64,000 bases of DNA from Nothopassalora personata. Taxonomy: Eukaryota; Ascomycota; Dothideomycetes; Mycosphaerellales; Mycosphaerellaceae. Below are positions 19,363 to 30,095 of the stretch, piece by piece. The position numbers were made by a program, and so were the translations under genes. The notes below the pieces were generated by a model, which made no database searches, was not told where the DNA came from, and saw only the letters and a program-made list of their open reading frames with translations. The first letter of the stretch is position 1, and each line of letters opens with the position of its first letter. The stretch is from positions 434,001 to 498,000 of the forward strand of contig CM066299.1 of the NCBI GenBank assembly GCA_033816765.1. The letters run 5' to 3'.

Positions 19363-19742
19363 TATTAGGTTTAGTATAACCTAATAATATCACAAGTTAA
19401 GAAGATAAGCTTAATCGGGTTTGTTCTCGGGCCGATAAGAAGTTAAGGGAGAGTAATAAAGTAGTAGCTATCTTGTCTTATAAAGACTAAGCAGTAGTAA
19501 GGTAGAGGTTAGGTTATAGTGTATTCTAAATAGTAATATTAAATAGTGAGTTGAACGCCTCGAAACCATAAGGGGTTCTTAGCGTTTCTAAATATAAAGG
19601 AGATTCGTAGATCTCGGTAATTAGTCTAATTATTCTAAGTATAAGCAGTCTAATCGCTCTAAGTCTAAGCGCTTAGGTAGGATGAGTTACGTGTTTGTCT
19701 TGTCGTTATGATTCTAGGGTCTATAGGAATCATTCCGTAACA
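19363..19742 (-). repeat. Gypsy-A 5' LTR (380 bp, RIPped)
   Basis: Homologous to 1461-1863 and in the same orientation; starts TATTAGG (TGTTAGG before RIP) and ends CCGTAACA. On the minus strand it carries the TATA-like core, then GGCGTTCAACTC. Its AGTCTAAG/AGTCTAAT cluster (about 19623-19677) uses the same word as the 3' LTR. No matching target duplication with 1456-1460. Confidence 0.75.
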
Positions 19743-20348
19743 CCGAAGGACGTAACTACGAAGAACATAAGTCGGGTAAGCGCTTTACTACAATTGCCGC
19801 GGTAACCGTAGAAGATATTAAGAAGGCCCTTAGTAAGAAGGAGCCGCCTACGCGAGAGGAACTTAAGAAGAGCTTACCTCTAGAACTTTAGGATATACTT
19901 CCGTTATTTTCTACTAGGGAAGTAGATAAACTAGCTCCGTACCGCGGCAATCTCGACTATAAGATCGAGATCCGGACGAAAGCCGACGGAAGCCCGGAAC
20001 TATTACTCTAGGGACCGCTCTATAGTATATCTAAAGACGAGCTACTTATCCTCCGGAAGTTACTAATAGAACTATAGCGTAAGGGTTATATTTGCCCTTC
20101 TACCTTAGAAGCGGCGGCTCCCGTCTTATTCGTAAAGAAGCCTAGGGGAGGACTTAGATTCTACTACGATTATAGAGTACTAAACTCGATTACTAAGTAG
20201 GACTATTATTCGCTACCCTTAATCCCGGAAACTATTCGGAACCTAACGGGCGCTAGATAGATTACGAAGGTTAATGTTATTACCGCATTTTATTACCTAC
20301 GGATAGCTTAAGGCGAAGAGTATAAGACGGTTTTTCGAACTAGATTCG

Positions 20349-20728
20349 TGTTACGGTTCGGGAAGGGAGCCTCTTAGCTAACTAATCGAACTAATACCAT
20401 TAGCGGACGTAGCCGTAAGGCAGGTCCTACTCGTAGCACGTAACGAGCGAGTAGCTCGATTTATATGTTCGACGAGTAAACCCTATGCTCGTACTCGCGG
20501 GAGGGCGAGTAACGAGTAGAACAAATCTCCTTTATATTTAGGAACGCTAAGAATCCCTTATAGCTTCGAGGCGTTTTACTTATATTACAACCTTACTAAT
20601 TAGAATACGACTATTTCCTTAGTAAATTACCTACCTTACCCCGTTGTCTACCTACTCTCTAAAGAAGCCCGATCTAAGTAACGTAACTAACCTCTTATAG
20701 AAGTAGTTATTAAATAAGGTTTATAACA
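20349..20728 (+). repeat. Solo LTR (380 bp, RIPped)
   Basis: TGTTACGG..TTATAACA flanked by ATTCG on both sides (20344-20348 and 20729-20733). It shares the core CTCCTTTATATTTAGGA with the 8784 LTR but has its own U3 word cluster, CGAGTA and ACTCG (20437-20518). Confidence 0.88.
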
Positions 20729-21224
20729 ATTCGGTCTATAGGAGTAGCTAGTATACCTATTCGGTTTATCCGGCGCCCCGGTAATATTCTAGTAGTATAT
20801 TAATAGTTTATTACGGGACTACCTAGATAACTTTACCTCGGCCTACGCTAATAACGTCGTTATTTACTCCGACGGAATAAAGGAGGACTATTTCTAGAAG
20901 GTTCGCGTCGTACTCTAGAAGCTTTAGGACGGAGGCCTATTCCTAGATCTAGGGAAGTATAAATTTATATAAAAGAAGGTTAAGTACCTTAGGTTTATTA
21001 TATATACTAACGGGAAAGGAGTAGGACCCGACCCTAAAAAGGTAGTAGTAGTAAAGGACTAGAAGGCACGTATTACCTAGAAGGAGGTACGACGTTTCTT
21101 AGGCTTTACGAACTACTACCGGATATTTATTCTAAACTATTCGAAGCTCGCTAAGCCCTTAACGTCGCTAACCGGTAAGAATACGGTAGTTTCCTAGAGA
21201 GAACGTTAGACTAATGTTACGGTC

Positions 21225-21525
21225 CGTTACGGGTAACGTAGAAGGACCTAGCTAGACGAGTAGTTGAGACGAGCAGTCGAGCGGTCGGCTAGCTAGGTCG
21301 TGCTTAACCGACTAGCTAACTAACTAGGTCTTGCTCGACTAGCTAGTCGCGCTAAGACATAGCATTATATAGATAACGCTCTTTTATAAGTAGATAGGAG
21401 CCTCGTACTTAACTTATTTTAAGTATATACTATATACTGTTTAGGACTACTACCTTCTTAATAAGTTAGAGACATTACTATAAAGAACTAAGCCCGGTTA
21501 GGATAACGTACAGCGGTTTCTAACA
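21225..21525 (+). repeat. Solo LTR (301 bp, RIPped)
   Basis: TGTTACGG..TCTAACA with the duplicate ACTAA on both sides (21220-21224 and 21526-21530). The right half matches the LTRs at 49597 and 54236. The U3 cluster (21248-21351) is built on CTAGCTAG and GACTAG. Confidence 0.88.
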
Positions 21526-22419
21526 ACTAATACGTTTAAGGCCCTAAAGGATAAGTACTATAAAGTACTAGTTCTAGCCTACTAGAACCCGGAGCTCCCT
21601 ACCTTTTTAGAGACGGACTATAGCGGCTTTACGCTAGGAGGCGCCCTCCTATAAGAAAAGAACGGAGTCGTAAAACTAGTAGGATTCTACTCGAAGAAGC
21701 TAAATAAGGCTAAGATTAACTACGATATTTACGATAAGGAGATACTCGTAGTAGTATTATATCTTAAAGAATAAGCTCCCGAGTTAAAAATATATAGACT
21801 CTTTATAATCTAGACGGACTATAAAAACCTAGAGTACTTTATAACAAGGAAATAGCTTTCCGAACGGTAGATCCGGTAGGTTAAGGAAGTTATAAAATTC
21901 TAGTTTTTACTAGTATATAGGCCGGGTACTAAGGTAATTATACCGGACGCCCTTTCTCGAAGGGAGTAGGATACGCTTAGGTAGGACGATAAGTTATCGC
22001 GGTATCGTAGGTTTCTTAAACCGGATATCGTAAAGAATTAGCCGGGCTCAAAGGGGGAAAGTAAGGTAGTAGTAGACGCTAGCTCTACTATAAGGATTTT
22101 ATTAGTACGAATCTTAGCTACGTAGTTTAAAAAGCTATCCGCCGTAGAAGAGGAGGATTTACCGGGCGTATTACGGGGACCCTTCTAAGACTAAGAGCTA
22201 AATAACCTCTAGGAAAGAACTATCGAGAAAGATAGTACGTTCTAGGCGGTACTCCGCGCGATTGAGGTAGGAGCGCGCTTACTTCCTAGCGAGGTATATT
22301 ATGATTAAGTCTTACGAAGAGTAGTAGGTAGAAGAGGTCCTTTACGCTAGAACTAAGGCTAGAGGTAGAGGCCGAGTACCCGAAGTCCTAGTAAAATAGA
22401 CCGGATACTACGAGCCTAT

Positions 22420-22789
22420 TAATGTCTACTAACTACCCTATGTAGGCCTATCGGAGTTATAGTAGTATAGAGCGGCGCTTATGTAAGTAGGGGTATTTGC
22501 CGGTCCCGGGACCGTGAAATTAGGTTACGTAACGAGTAGCGCAGTAGCTAGATAAAGAAGAGGATTAGCGGACCTAAACCCCTATGCCCTCTACTCGAGA
22601 GGTATAAATTAAATTATTGCCTTAATGCTACGCTTACAATGCTTAACTGCGCAGTATATATCTTAATAGCTATACTAGGTCCTACTAGCTTACCTAAATG
22701 TCTAATTAAACCTAAATGAAATTAGGGCAAGTTAGACCTAAGGGACACCCTTTAAACCTAAAGTTAACATAACCTATTAGTCGTTAATA
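22420..22789 (-). repeat. Gypsy-B LTR, probable 3' LTR of copy 1 (370 bp, RIPped)
   Basis: Homologous to the LTRs at 29468, 47845 and 58273 and in minus orientation. The adjoining sequence to the right is, on the minus strand, AATAGGGGAGGAT, a good polypurine tract. This supports its being the 3' LTR of the large minus-strand element whose 5' LTR is 47845-48214. It contains most of the palindrome CCGGTCCCGGGACCGG at 22500-22515. Confidence 0.65.
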
Positions 22790-22980
22790 TATCCTCCCCT
22801 ATTACAAACCTGTCCTTAGGTTCTAAAGTAGTGAGCCCGGGTACTATAGGTAGCGTAGTTAGTCGCTATAAGCTAAGGTGGTCTTATAGTAGTATAATAG
22901 CTTACCCTACTATTTAGCTTAACATACAAGATGTTAGGCAATCCTAGGGCCTGCTAGCGACAGTTTATAAAGATCGGAAG
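22790..22980 (-). other. 3' non-coding end of Gypsy-B copy 1
   Basis: RIPped DNA between the 3' LTR and the Copia-1 insertion. Apart from the polypurine tract at its left edge I see no coding frame. Confidence 0.4.
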
Positions 22981-23227
22981 TGTTAAGTTAAGACCTCACA
23001 GGATACGTAGTTAGTAGCGGAGTGGAGTAAGAGATTAATCTTCAACTAGCTAATAGCTACAGGGCATACAGCAATATATTAGGAACTAATGTGTTCATTA
23101 TGTTGGATGTCTATCTAAGCTAAAGGGGAGAGAAGGTGTCTTCCGACAAGCTGAGTCATCGTAGATGCCTTAGGCTATTAGATCACAACCTAACTGTTAG
23201 CTCCCCTTAAGATGCTACATCTTAACA
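22981..23227 (-). repeat. Copia-1 3' LTR (247 bp)
   Basis: TGTTAAG..CTTAACA; close to 686-932 and 28762-29008. Confidence 0.9.
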
Positions 23228-26200
23228 CTCCTACTTATCTCACATAGGAGGTCACAGTCTGCTCTTCTCCTGTTAGTAGTATTTAGACCTCTATAACAGG
23301 TTAAGCTAGCTTACAAACCTCTAGAAGTGTAGACTAGTCTTTAGCTTTATGAACCTATCTACAACTATCTTAGATGTTAGGGTGTACTTAACAGCAATAA
23401 GCCTTCTCTACTAAAGTTTCCTAACAGCATTGTAGGCAATGTTAATGTGCTTTAACTTGTTATGAACATGTGCATCCCTTACTAGGGTAAGGGCAGCTTA
23501 GTTGTCACCTCTTAATTAGACTAGTCTTAAGCTTAATATAGTCTCCTAGTTTCTAGTGATCCTTAGTTAATAGGAACAGTCTCCTACTAACTCTAGACAG
23601 TCTATCTCCCTTAGTAGTGAAGCTAGGAATTAGGATTGCTTTGCATATACATTTATAGCTATGTATTTAGCTTCTATTGTGGATGTTACTATAGACTTTT
23701 GCTTCTTGCTTATCTAGGAGACTAGTGCCCTATAGAGGAAGAAGACATACCTAAGGATAGAGACTCTGTCTACTTTGTCCATTGCATAATTAGAGTTACA
23801 GTATCTAACTAGGCATCCTTCTTTATGCCTAGAGAAGACAAGGCTAAGATTAGGATATAACCTTAGATATCTTATAATCTTCTTTAAAGCCTTTATGTAG
23901 TAGGTGGATAGGTTACTTATAAATGAGCTTATCCTTCCTAGGGCAAAAGTAATGTCTAGCCTTGTAATTGTTGCTAGCTACATCTATATACTATTAATAC
24001 TCTAGTACTCTGCCTTATTATACCTCTTATCTATGTAGCTTGAAGGTTTAAGAGCCTTATAGCTGTCTATAGGTAAGTGTGTAGGTGCTGCCTTCTTATA
24101 GTTTATCCCTATCTTAGCAAGGTTGTCCCTAACAAAGTGTCCCTAGTCAAGTTTTAGGATTCCTCTCCTCCTATCCCTTATAACTCTTATGCTAAGGATC
24201 TTTTCAGGTTCACTAAGATCTTTAATCTTAAAGACTTTGCTAAGTTCTCTTTTAAACTAGAGAACATCTGTCAACTTTAGTGCAGCAATTGGAATATCAT
24301 CCACATATGTAAGAATTATAATCTCTTTTTCCTTATAAATAAGTAGGCATAGATCCACCTCTAACTGTGTGAATCCAATCTCTCTAAGCTTTAACATACA
24401 GAGTTGATTCCAATCTCTAGCTGCTTACTTAAGTCTATATAAGCTTTTAAGGATCTTAAACACTATGTTTAGTGGAAGCTCAACTCCTAGTAGTAGTAAC
24501 ATAAAGATGTCTTTATAGAGGGTGCTTTCTATAAACGTATTGTTCACATCCACTTAGTGAAGATAGAGATCCTTCTTACATACAATAGCTATGAACACCC
24601 TAAGGGTGTCCTATCTAACTGTAGGCGTAAATGTCTCTATGAAGTTAATACTAAACTTCTATAAAAAGCCCCTTACAACTAGCCTAGCCTTGAACTTTTT
24701 AATGGCTCCACTAATGCTTCTTTTAACATTAAAGACCTATCTTAACGTAACCAAGTTTGCTCCTTTTAGTGGAACAGTATTCTCCTAGGTGTTATTACTC
24801 TATAGAGCATCTAGCTCCTTCTAGATTGCTTCCTTCTAAAGGTGTCCCTATTTCTTGTTATTTATAGTATCCTTATAGGACTTTGGAATTGGGATCTCTT
24901 ACTTGTATGCAATAACTTCTATAGTTGCTATAAAGGCCATCTCCTCAACTTCTTCTAGGAATTTACTATCCCATAGTACTGAATTATCTACTAATTGCAT
25001 AGCTGTAAAGAAAGCTTAGTAGTAAGCAGCAAGGTTCTCTAAGAGGTCTATTGCTTCTCCTACTTTAGTAGCTAGTTTAGGTATAGGGACTATGGATCTT
25101 AGGGCTTTCTGTTTCTATTTATAGCCCTTAACATTATGGTTAGCCCTCCTCTTACTAAGGGATAATCTAAGAGTAGTTACTTGTGTCCTAGTAACATTCT
25201 TTTCCTAGAGATCTGGTAAGCTTATCTTAATTGGCTTATCGATTTTCTGAAATTCCCCTACATTCTTTAGAGGCTAGGGAAGTTGCATAAACAGCTTTCT
25301 TAGCTAGGCTATTACTAGGCTGCTCTACTAAATGATTAAATAGTGATCAGGTTGCTCTAAGGATATGTCCTTCCTTAGCCTCCCTAAGGGTCTCCTAGCT
25401 GGTGTATTGCTTAATAGATTCAATTTTGTAACATTGAGATCTATATTACCTTTAGGTTAGTCCTTAAAGAAGTCTATACGTATGTGTTGTTTCATAGCTT
25501 TTATGTCTAGTTCCTAAAAGAGCTAGGCCTTAGCTATGTTTTTAACGTATCTAACAAACACTGCTTCTTTGCCTCTATTTATTAGTTTATTACTTCTTGC
25601 CTAATGAGGCTAGGATCTTGTGTCTATGTAGATAATAGCTTTACATCCCTAAACCTTTAAATGGTTAATAGTTAGCTTAATACTATTAAAGGCTTTATCT
25701 AGTGAAACCTTAAACCTATTATAGTCTAGACCATTTAGTAGTTTGTTCCTTATGTAGGTTTAGGCTTCTAGTGCTTTAGGCTAGAATTCAATTAGCATCT
25801 TAGCCTCTTTAAGCATTGCCCTTATAGAGTCTTCTAAGGTTTGTATTAACCTTTTAACTAGTCCATTTTAGAGCGAGTTGTATGCCTTAGTATGCTCTAG
25901 CCCAATTCCTAAATTCTTCTCCCACTGCTTAACTAATGTAATAAGTTCCCTTGCATTGTTAAGCCTAACTGCTTTCAACTGTACTAATAATTTCCTCTCT
26001 GCCTTAATCTTCTAGTTCTAGAGAGTAACTAGAGCATCTTCTCTTTTCTTAAGAGGACAGGTCTACTTTTTTCTAGAGAAGTTGTCAACAATCTTAAGCT
26101 AGTATTTAAAGCCTAGCCTTGATGTTAGTAGTAGACTACATATGTTAATGGATATAAGGGCAAGTCTTTTAGGTCTTCTCTTAGTAACTTTACCTTTGTA

Positions 26201-26850
26201 CTTTTTCATCTTTACTATTAAACACACTCTGCACTAGTAGAAGCTATCCCTAGGAATAGGAATAGGTTCTTTTAAGTCTATTACCTTGTAAAGATTCTAG
26301 AGCAAGTTCTTCCTAAAGTGTGCAAATCTTCTATGCTAAAGCTCCTACTGTTTTAGGTTAGTCTCTAATTCAGCAGTTACAAAGGCATTCTCTATTAGTA
26401 GTGCACATAATAAGTGATGTGCCCTTTTTTGTAGTAGAGGAGAAATCTCATTAATGAATAGAACCCCCCTAAGAAGCCTTGTCTAGACAATAGTTTAGCT
26501 AGAGGGGGATATAAGAGAAAATGAAGGAGGTTAGACACTAAATTGCTTACTAAACTAGTTCTAAGAAACCAGGTTTATCCCTAGCTTAGGTATAAGTAGA
26601 ACATCTTCTAAAACAACTTTCCTGCTAGATCTCCTACTCATCTCTATAGTCCCAATATAAGTGGCCAATAAATGCCTACCTCCTACTTTGATCCATTTCT
26701 TCTTTATTAAGGGAGTTATAGATCTAAAGAGGCAGTTCTAGTCGGTTATATAGGATAAAGCATAAGAATTAAGTAACCACTCTAATAAGGGGAACTTGCC
26801 TTAGACTTCTGCAGTTAAGTAAGCCACTTTATTATACTTATTATCATTAG
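23228..26850 (-). pseudogene. Copia-1 pol (integrase, RT, RNase H), RIPped
   Basis: On the minus strand near 24286-24330 the RT motif LTYVDDIPIA is still readable, which is the copia form of the catalytic site. Integrase should lie at about 25400-26500 by position, and RNase H toward 23300-23800. Many TAG/TAA stops interrupt the frame. The plus-strand frame at 24591-24788 is only a shadow. Confidence 0.75.
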
Positions 26851-28015
26851 ACATTGTCTTCTAGGATAAGTTGCATAAGTTAGGTAGCTCTTAGGTAGAG
26901 AAACCTTTCCTAGTCTTCCTTGTTGTAGAGGAAGGAGACTAGGCCTAGTTCTTCTAGAGTAACAGTATATTAGAGCTAAGTTTCTTTACTATTTTCTTAA
27001 GTTCCTCTATAGAGGACTTCTCTCTTAGTGTTCTTCTTAAAGATAGTAGTAGAGATCTTCTCTTCTTAACATATGTTGCATTCTAGGAGGATAGTGCTTA
27101 GGAATAAGATCTAAGGACCTTCTTTGCCTTAGAGAGACTAGGGCAGTCCTTAATAAGATAGTCCTTCTTATAGAGAAGGCAGGAAAGTGATCTTACCTAA
27201 CCTAAGGGCCTAACCTAGGTGACTACTATACTATACTTAGCCTTAGAGGGATTCAATCTAGCCTCTTAAGCCTTAAGGATCTTTAAGGTCCTTTTATAAT
27301 CCATCTTTAGCTAAGCCATAATAGTATCCCTAGCTACATGGTAGTTAGGTAGCAGTAAGCTTAAAAGCTGGGTTATTCTTACATTAGCTTTCCTATAGTG
27401 CTGGCCCTCTAGGTCAACATTAGCAATCCTCCTTCTAAGAGACACTAGGTGTGCCTATACAGATCTAATAGTGAACTCTTCACTTATCTTAAAGTTCATA
27501 AACTGTTTTATAAGCTTATATATATAGGTTAGTAACACCTAGCTATACTTATTCTAGAGATGCACCTATATCTTAGCAGCTTTTCTAGATTCGCAAGAGC
27601 CCTTAAGCTCAAATTTATCTTCTTCTATAATCCTACTTAGGATACTAAAGCAGTAAGCTGCATTTTGTTTTGTCTATGTTAGTACATTAAGAATCTCTTT
27701 AATCTTAGTCTCTTCCTAGAGTTTTAGGTTCTTGCCCTTAATGTTGTTAAATAACACTTCTAACAGGTTATCAATTGCAAAGAATGCTAACTAGCTCTCC
27801 ATCTTGTATCTCTAAAGGTTGAACCATCTCTTCTAGTTGTCTCTCCTAAGAATTGAGATTTTAGTTCCCTTCTCTTCTCCTTTCTCTTAGTATAAATCTA
27901 TAATGAATTGAATGTAATAAAACAAGGTGTATATACTTTAAGGTCGTTGCTTAGGTCCTGCTAAGGCTTTTAGTGTAGAATAGTAAGGTTCGTAGGTGTA
28001 GATACTAAGGCCTGC
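26851..28015 (-). pseudogene. Copia-1 protease and gag, RIPped
   Basis: Upstream of integrase in a copia element. The right part (27663 onward) is shared with 1-685. The boundary with pol is approximate because stops interrupt all frames. Confidence 0.55.
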
Positions 28016-28424
28016 TGTTATTGTCTCGTTCCAGGGCTAGTCTCAAAAGAGAGATAAGTCAAGTCACGTGGCGGTATTATTCTTTGGAGAGGCTGAAGCA
28101 AGCTGAGCGAAGATGAATGATAGGAATAAGAGTTGTATTCCAATCAGTGAGATAGTAACATGAGTTGAACGCATCAGAACCATAAGGGTTTCTAGCGTTC
28201 CTAAATACAAAGGAGATAGAGCGTTTGCTCTCCGTGCTCTCCATGCTCTCCATGCTCTCTCGAGATCACCGAGATCAACGAGATCAAGGAGATCACTTCA
28301 GTTGCTCTCTCGGTTCCTTGGTTTTATTCCTGCGGGTGAGAGAGCACTTCTCGGGCGGAAGCGCCCACCAATTGTGGAGGTCTGATTGGTTAGCTTCCTT
28401 CAGCCCCAGATCAGAACCGTAACA
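28016..28424 (-). repeat. Solo LTR, unmutated (409 bp)
   Basis: TGTTATTG..CCGTAACA with duplicate CCTGC on both sides (28011-28015 and 28425-28429). It shares the R-U5 half with 8784-9218. Its U3 cluster at 28226-28296 uses GCTCTCCATG units and four GAGATCA units. Confidence 0.9.
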
Positions 28425-28429
28425 CCTGC

Positions 28430-28761
28430 TTAGTAGGGTAAAGAAAGAGCGGTGTAGTCTCGGAGCTAGGACACAGGTCTGTCTCTCCTAGCAGAGTTCT
28501 AAATGACTTACTTAAAGTCCTTCTTAATAGTATCTCGATGCAGTTCTGCCTATAGAGTATCTTTAAGGTATTGGCTTATAGTAAGCCGCATAGAGTCCTT
28601 TTCTAGATTACCTATTACTTAGTATTAAACTAAGCTCCTTAATAGGACAGATAGGGTAGACTTCTACTTCCTAGATGTTTTCTGCTGTAATAGTAAGGGA
28701 TATAAGTAACCTATACTAATATAGGTTGCTCTTACTCCTACATAAACTCGGGCTCATAACC
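28430..28761 (-). other. Copia-1 leader with primer binding site
   Basis: Untranslated leader of Copia-1. GGGCTCATAACC at 28750-28761 touches the LTR and is the initiator tRNA-Met anticodon arm in sense, so the minus-strand RNA can pair with that tRNA half. No open frame. Confidence 0.6.
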
Positions 28762-29008
28762 TATTAAGTTAAGACCTTATAGGATACGTAGTTAGCAGCG
28801 GAGTAGAGTAAGAGATTAATCTTCAACTAGCTAATAGCCATAGGGCATGCAGCAATATATTAGGAACCAATGTGTTGATTGTGTTAGATGTCTATCTAAG
28901 CTAAAGGGGAGAGAAGGTGTCTTCCGATAAGCTAAGTCATCGTAGATGCCTTAGGCTATTAGATCACAACCTAACTGTTAGCTCCCCTTAAGATGCCATA
29001 TCTTAACA
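28762..29008 (-). repeat. Copia-1 5' LTR (247 bp)
   Basis: TATTAAG (RIPped TGTTAAG)..CTTAACA, followed by the duplicate GGAAG at 29009-29013. Confidence 0.9.
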
Positions 29009-29013
29009 GGAAG

Positions 29014-29467
29014 GATTCTTCTAATAGACCGTAATAGTGTCGTTAATAACCGCGACTCGCGCTATGTTAGCATTAATCGAATAGACTAGATAGTTAAATA
29101 ATGCGAACGCTATTCATGAAATAAGTAAGTGTTAGTACTAGTAACCTAATAAATCTAAGGACGAGTCTATCGCGTAGCTAGAAAGTTAGTTAAGGAAAGA
29201 TAAGTAACTATAAGAAATAAGTAAGATATAAGGACTAGAAGTATCCGTACCCGAAGCATTAACTAGAATTAGAACTAGAATCAGAACTAGAATTAGAACT
29301 AGAAACCTATAGGCTACAGCTATAGCCGGAAAATCAACTAGAAACTAGGAGCCTATAAACCCGCACTAACTACTTAGTTCCACTTATTCTTACACAACTC
29401 CTTTATCTAGACCTACTCGTTGTCGTAGCTAACACTAGTCTCACTAGACGCGTCCCTAAGTAGCTAG
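29014..29467 (-). pseudogene. Distal part of the Gypsy-B third frame (RIPped), with a repeat
   Basis: If the solo LTR at 29468 and a 4-bp duplicate (CTAG) are removed, the minus-strand frame of the third ORF passes into this stretch. Stops are mostly TAG/TAA. At about 29261-29311 a 6- to 12-bp unit (AGAATTAGAACT) repeats; on the minus strand it encodes alternating Phe and a RIP-type stop that would have been Gln. Where the protein really ended is unclear. Confidence 0.4.
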
Positions 29468-29838
29468 TAATGTCTACTAACCACCCTATGTAGGCCTGTC
29501 CGAGTTATGGTAGTATAGAGCGGCGCTTATGTAAGCAGGGGTATTTGCCGGTCCCGGGACCGGGAAATTAGGTCACGTGACGAGTAGCGTAGTAGCTAGA
29601 TAAAACGAGAGGATTGGCGGACCTAAACCCCTATACCCTCTACTCGAGAGGTATAAATTAAATTGTTGCCTTAATACTACGCTTATAATGCTTAACTACG
29701 TAGTATATATCTTAATAGCTATACTAGGTCCTACTAGCTTACCTAAATGTCTAATTAAACCTAAATGAAATTAGGGCAAGTTAGACCTAAGGGACCCCCT
29801 CTAAACCTAAGGACAACATAACCTATTAGTCGTTAATA
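29468..29838 (-). repeat. Solo LTR of Gypsy-B (371 bp, lightly RIPped)
   Basis: Minus-oriented, flanked by CTAG on both sides (29464-29467 and 29839-29842). It contains the full palindrome CCGGTCCCGGGACCGG at 29548-29563 and a CACGTGA site. It interrupts the third frame of Gypsy-B copy 1. Confidence 0.8.
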
Positions 29839-29933
29839 CTAGCTAGTAAAGTTCCTATAGTAGTTGCGGAAGAAGCTCTTATCGCGCCCTTCGCTTATAA
29901 AGCATATCTACTCGAGAGTAGTAACTAAGCTAA
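29839..29933 (-). pseudogene. ORF3 fragment between the solo LTR and Gypsy-C
   Basis: Continues the frame of 37174-40060 after the Gypsy-C element is removed; encodes FISEGRDKSFFRNYYRNF and then meets the solo LTR. Stops are TAG only. Confidence 0.55.
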
Positions 29934-30095
29934 TGTTACGGGTGAACGACGTATATACTAAAGTTCTATAAAGTTTATAATAAGTTCGATATAGAAGAAA
30001 GGGGAAGTTACACGCTGTCCGAAGAAAAGGTGTCGGAAAGTAATCCGAACGTATAGGCGTAGCTTATACTAAGAAACAGGGGCCCGCCCCTTACA
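29934..30095 (-). repeat. Gypsy-C 3' LTR (162 bp)
   Basis: TGTTACGGGTG..CGCCCCTTACA; near-identical to 37007-37168 apart from a few RIP-type changes. Confidence 0.9.

Larger units (their letters stand above)
19743..22419 (+). pseudogene. Gypsy-C copy 1: RIPped Ty3 pol fragment
   Basis: Plus-strand homologue of the minus-strand element at 29934-37168, beginning in the pol region before RT. The RT catalytic site near 20850 reads YANN instead of YADD, as G-to-A changes would give. RNase H follows to about 22290. Compared with copy 2, about 1.2 kb that should hold integrase (equivalent to about 32230-33470) is missing at a junction near 22295. Two solo LTRs interrupt it. It has no LTRs of its own at either edge. 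Confidence 0.75.
22981..29008 (-). mobile_element. Copia-1: full-length RIPped Ty1/copia element
   Basis: 247-bp LTRs at 22981-23227 and 28762-29008, with target duplicate GGAAG at 22976-22980 and 29009-29013. Length is 6.03 kb including a 409-bp solo LTR at 28016. All frames carry RIP stops. It is nested in the third reading frame or 3' region of Gypsy-B copy 1. Confidence 0.9.
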
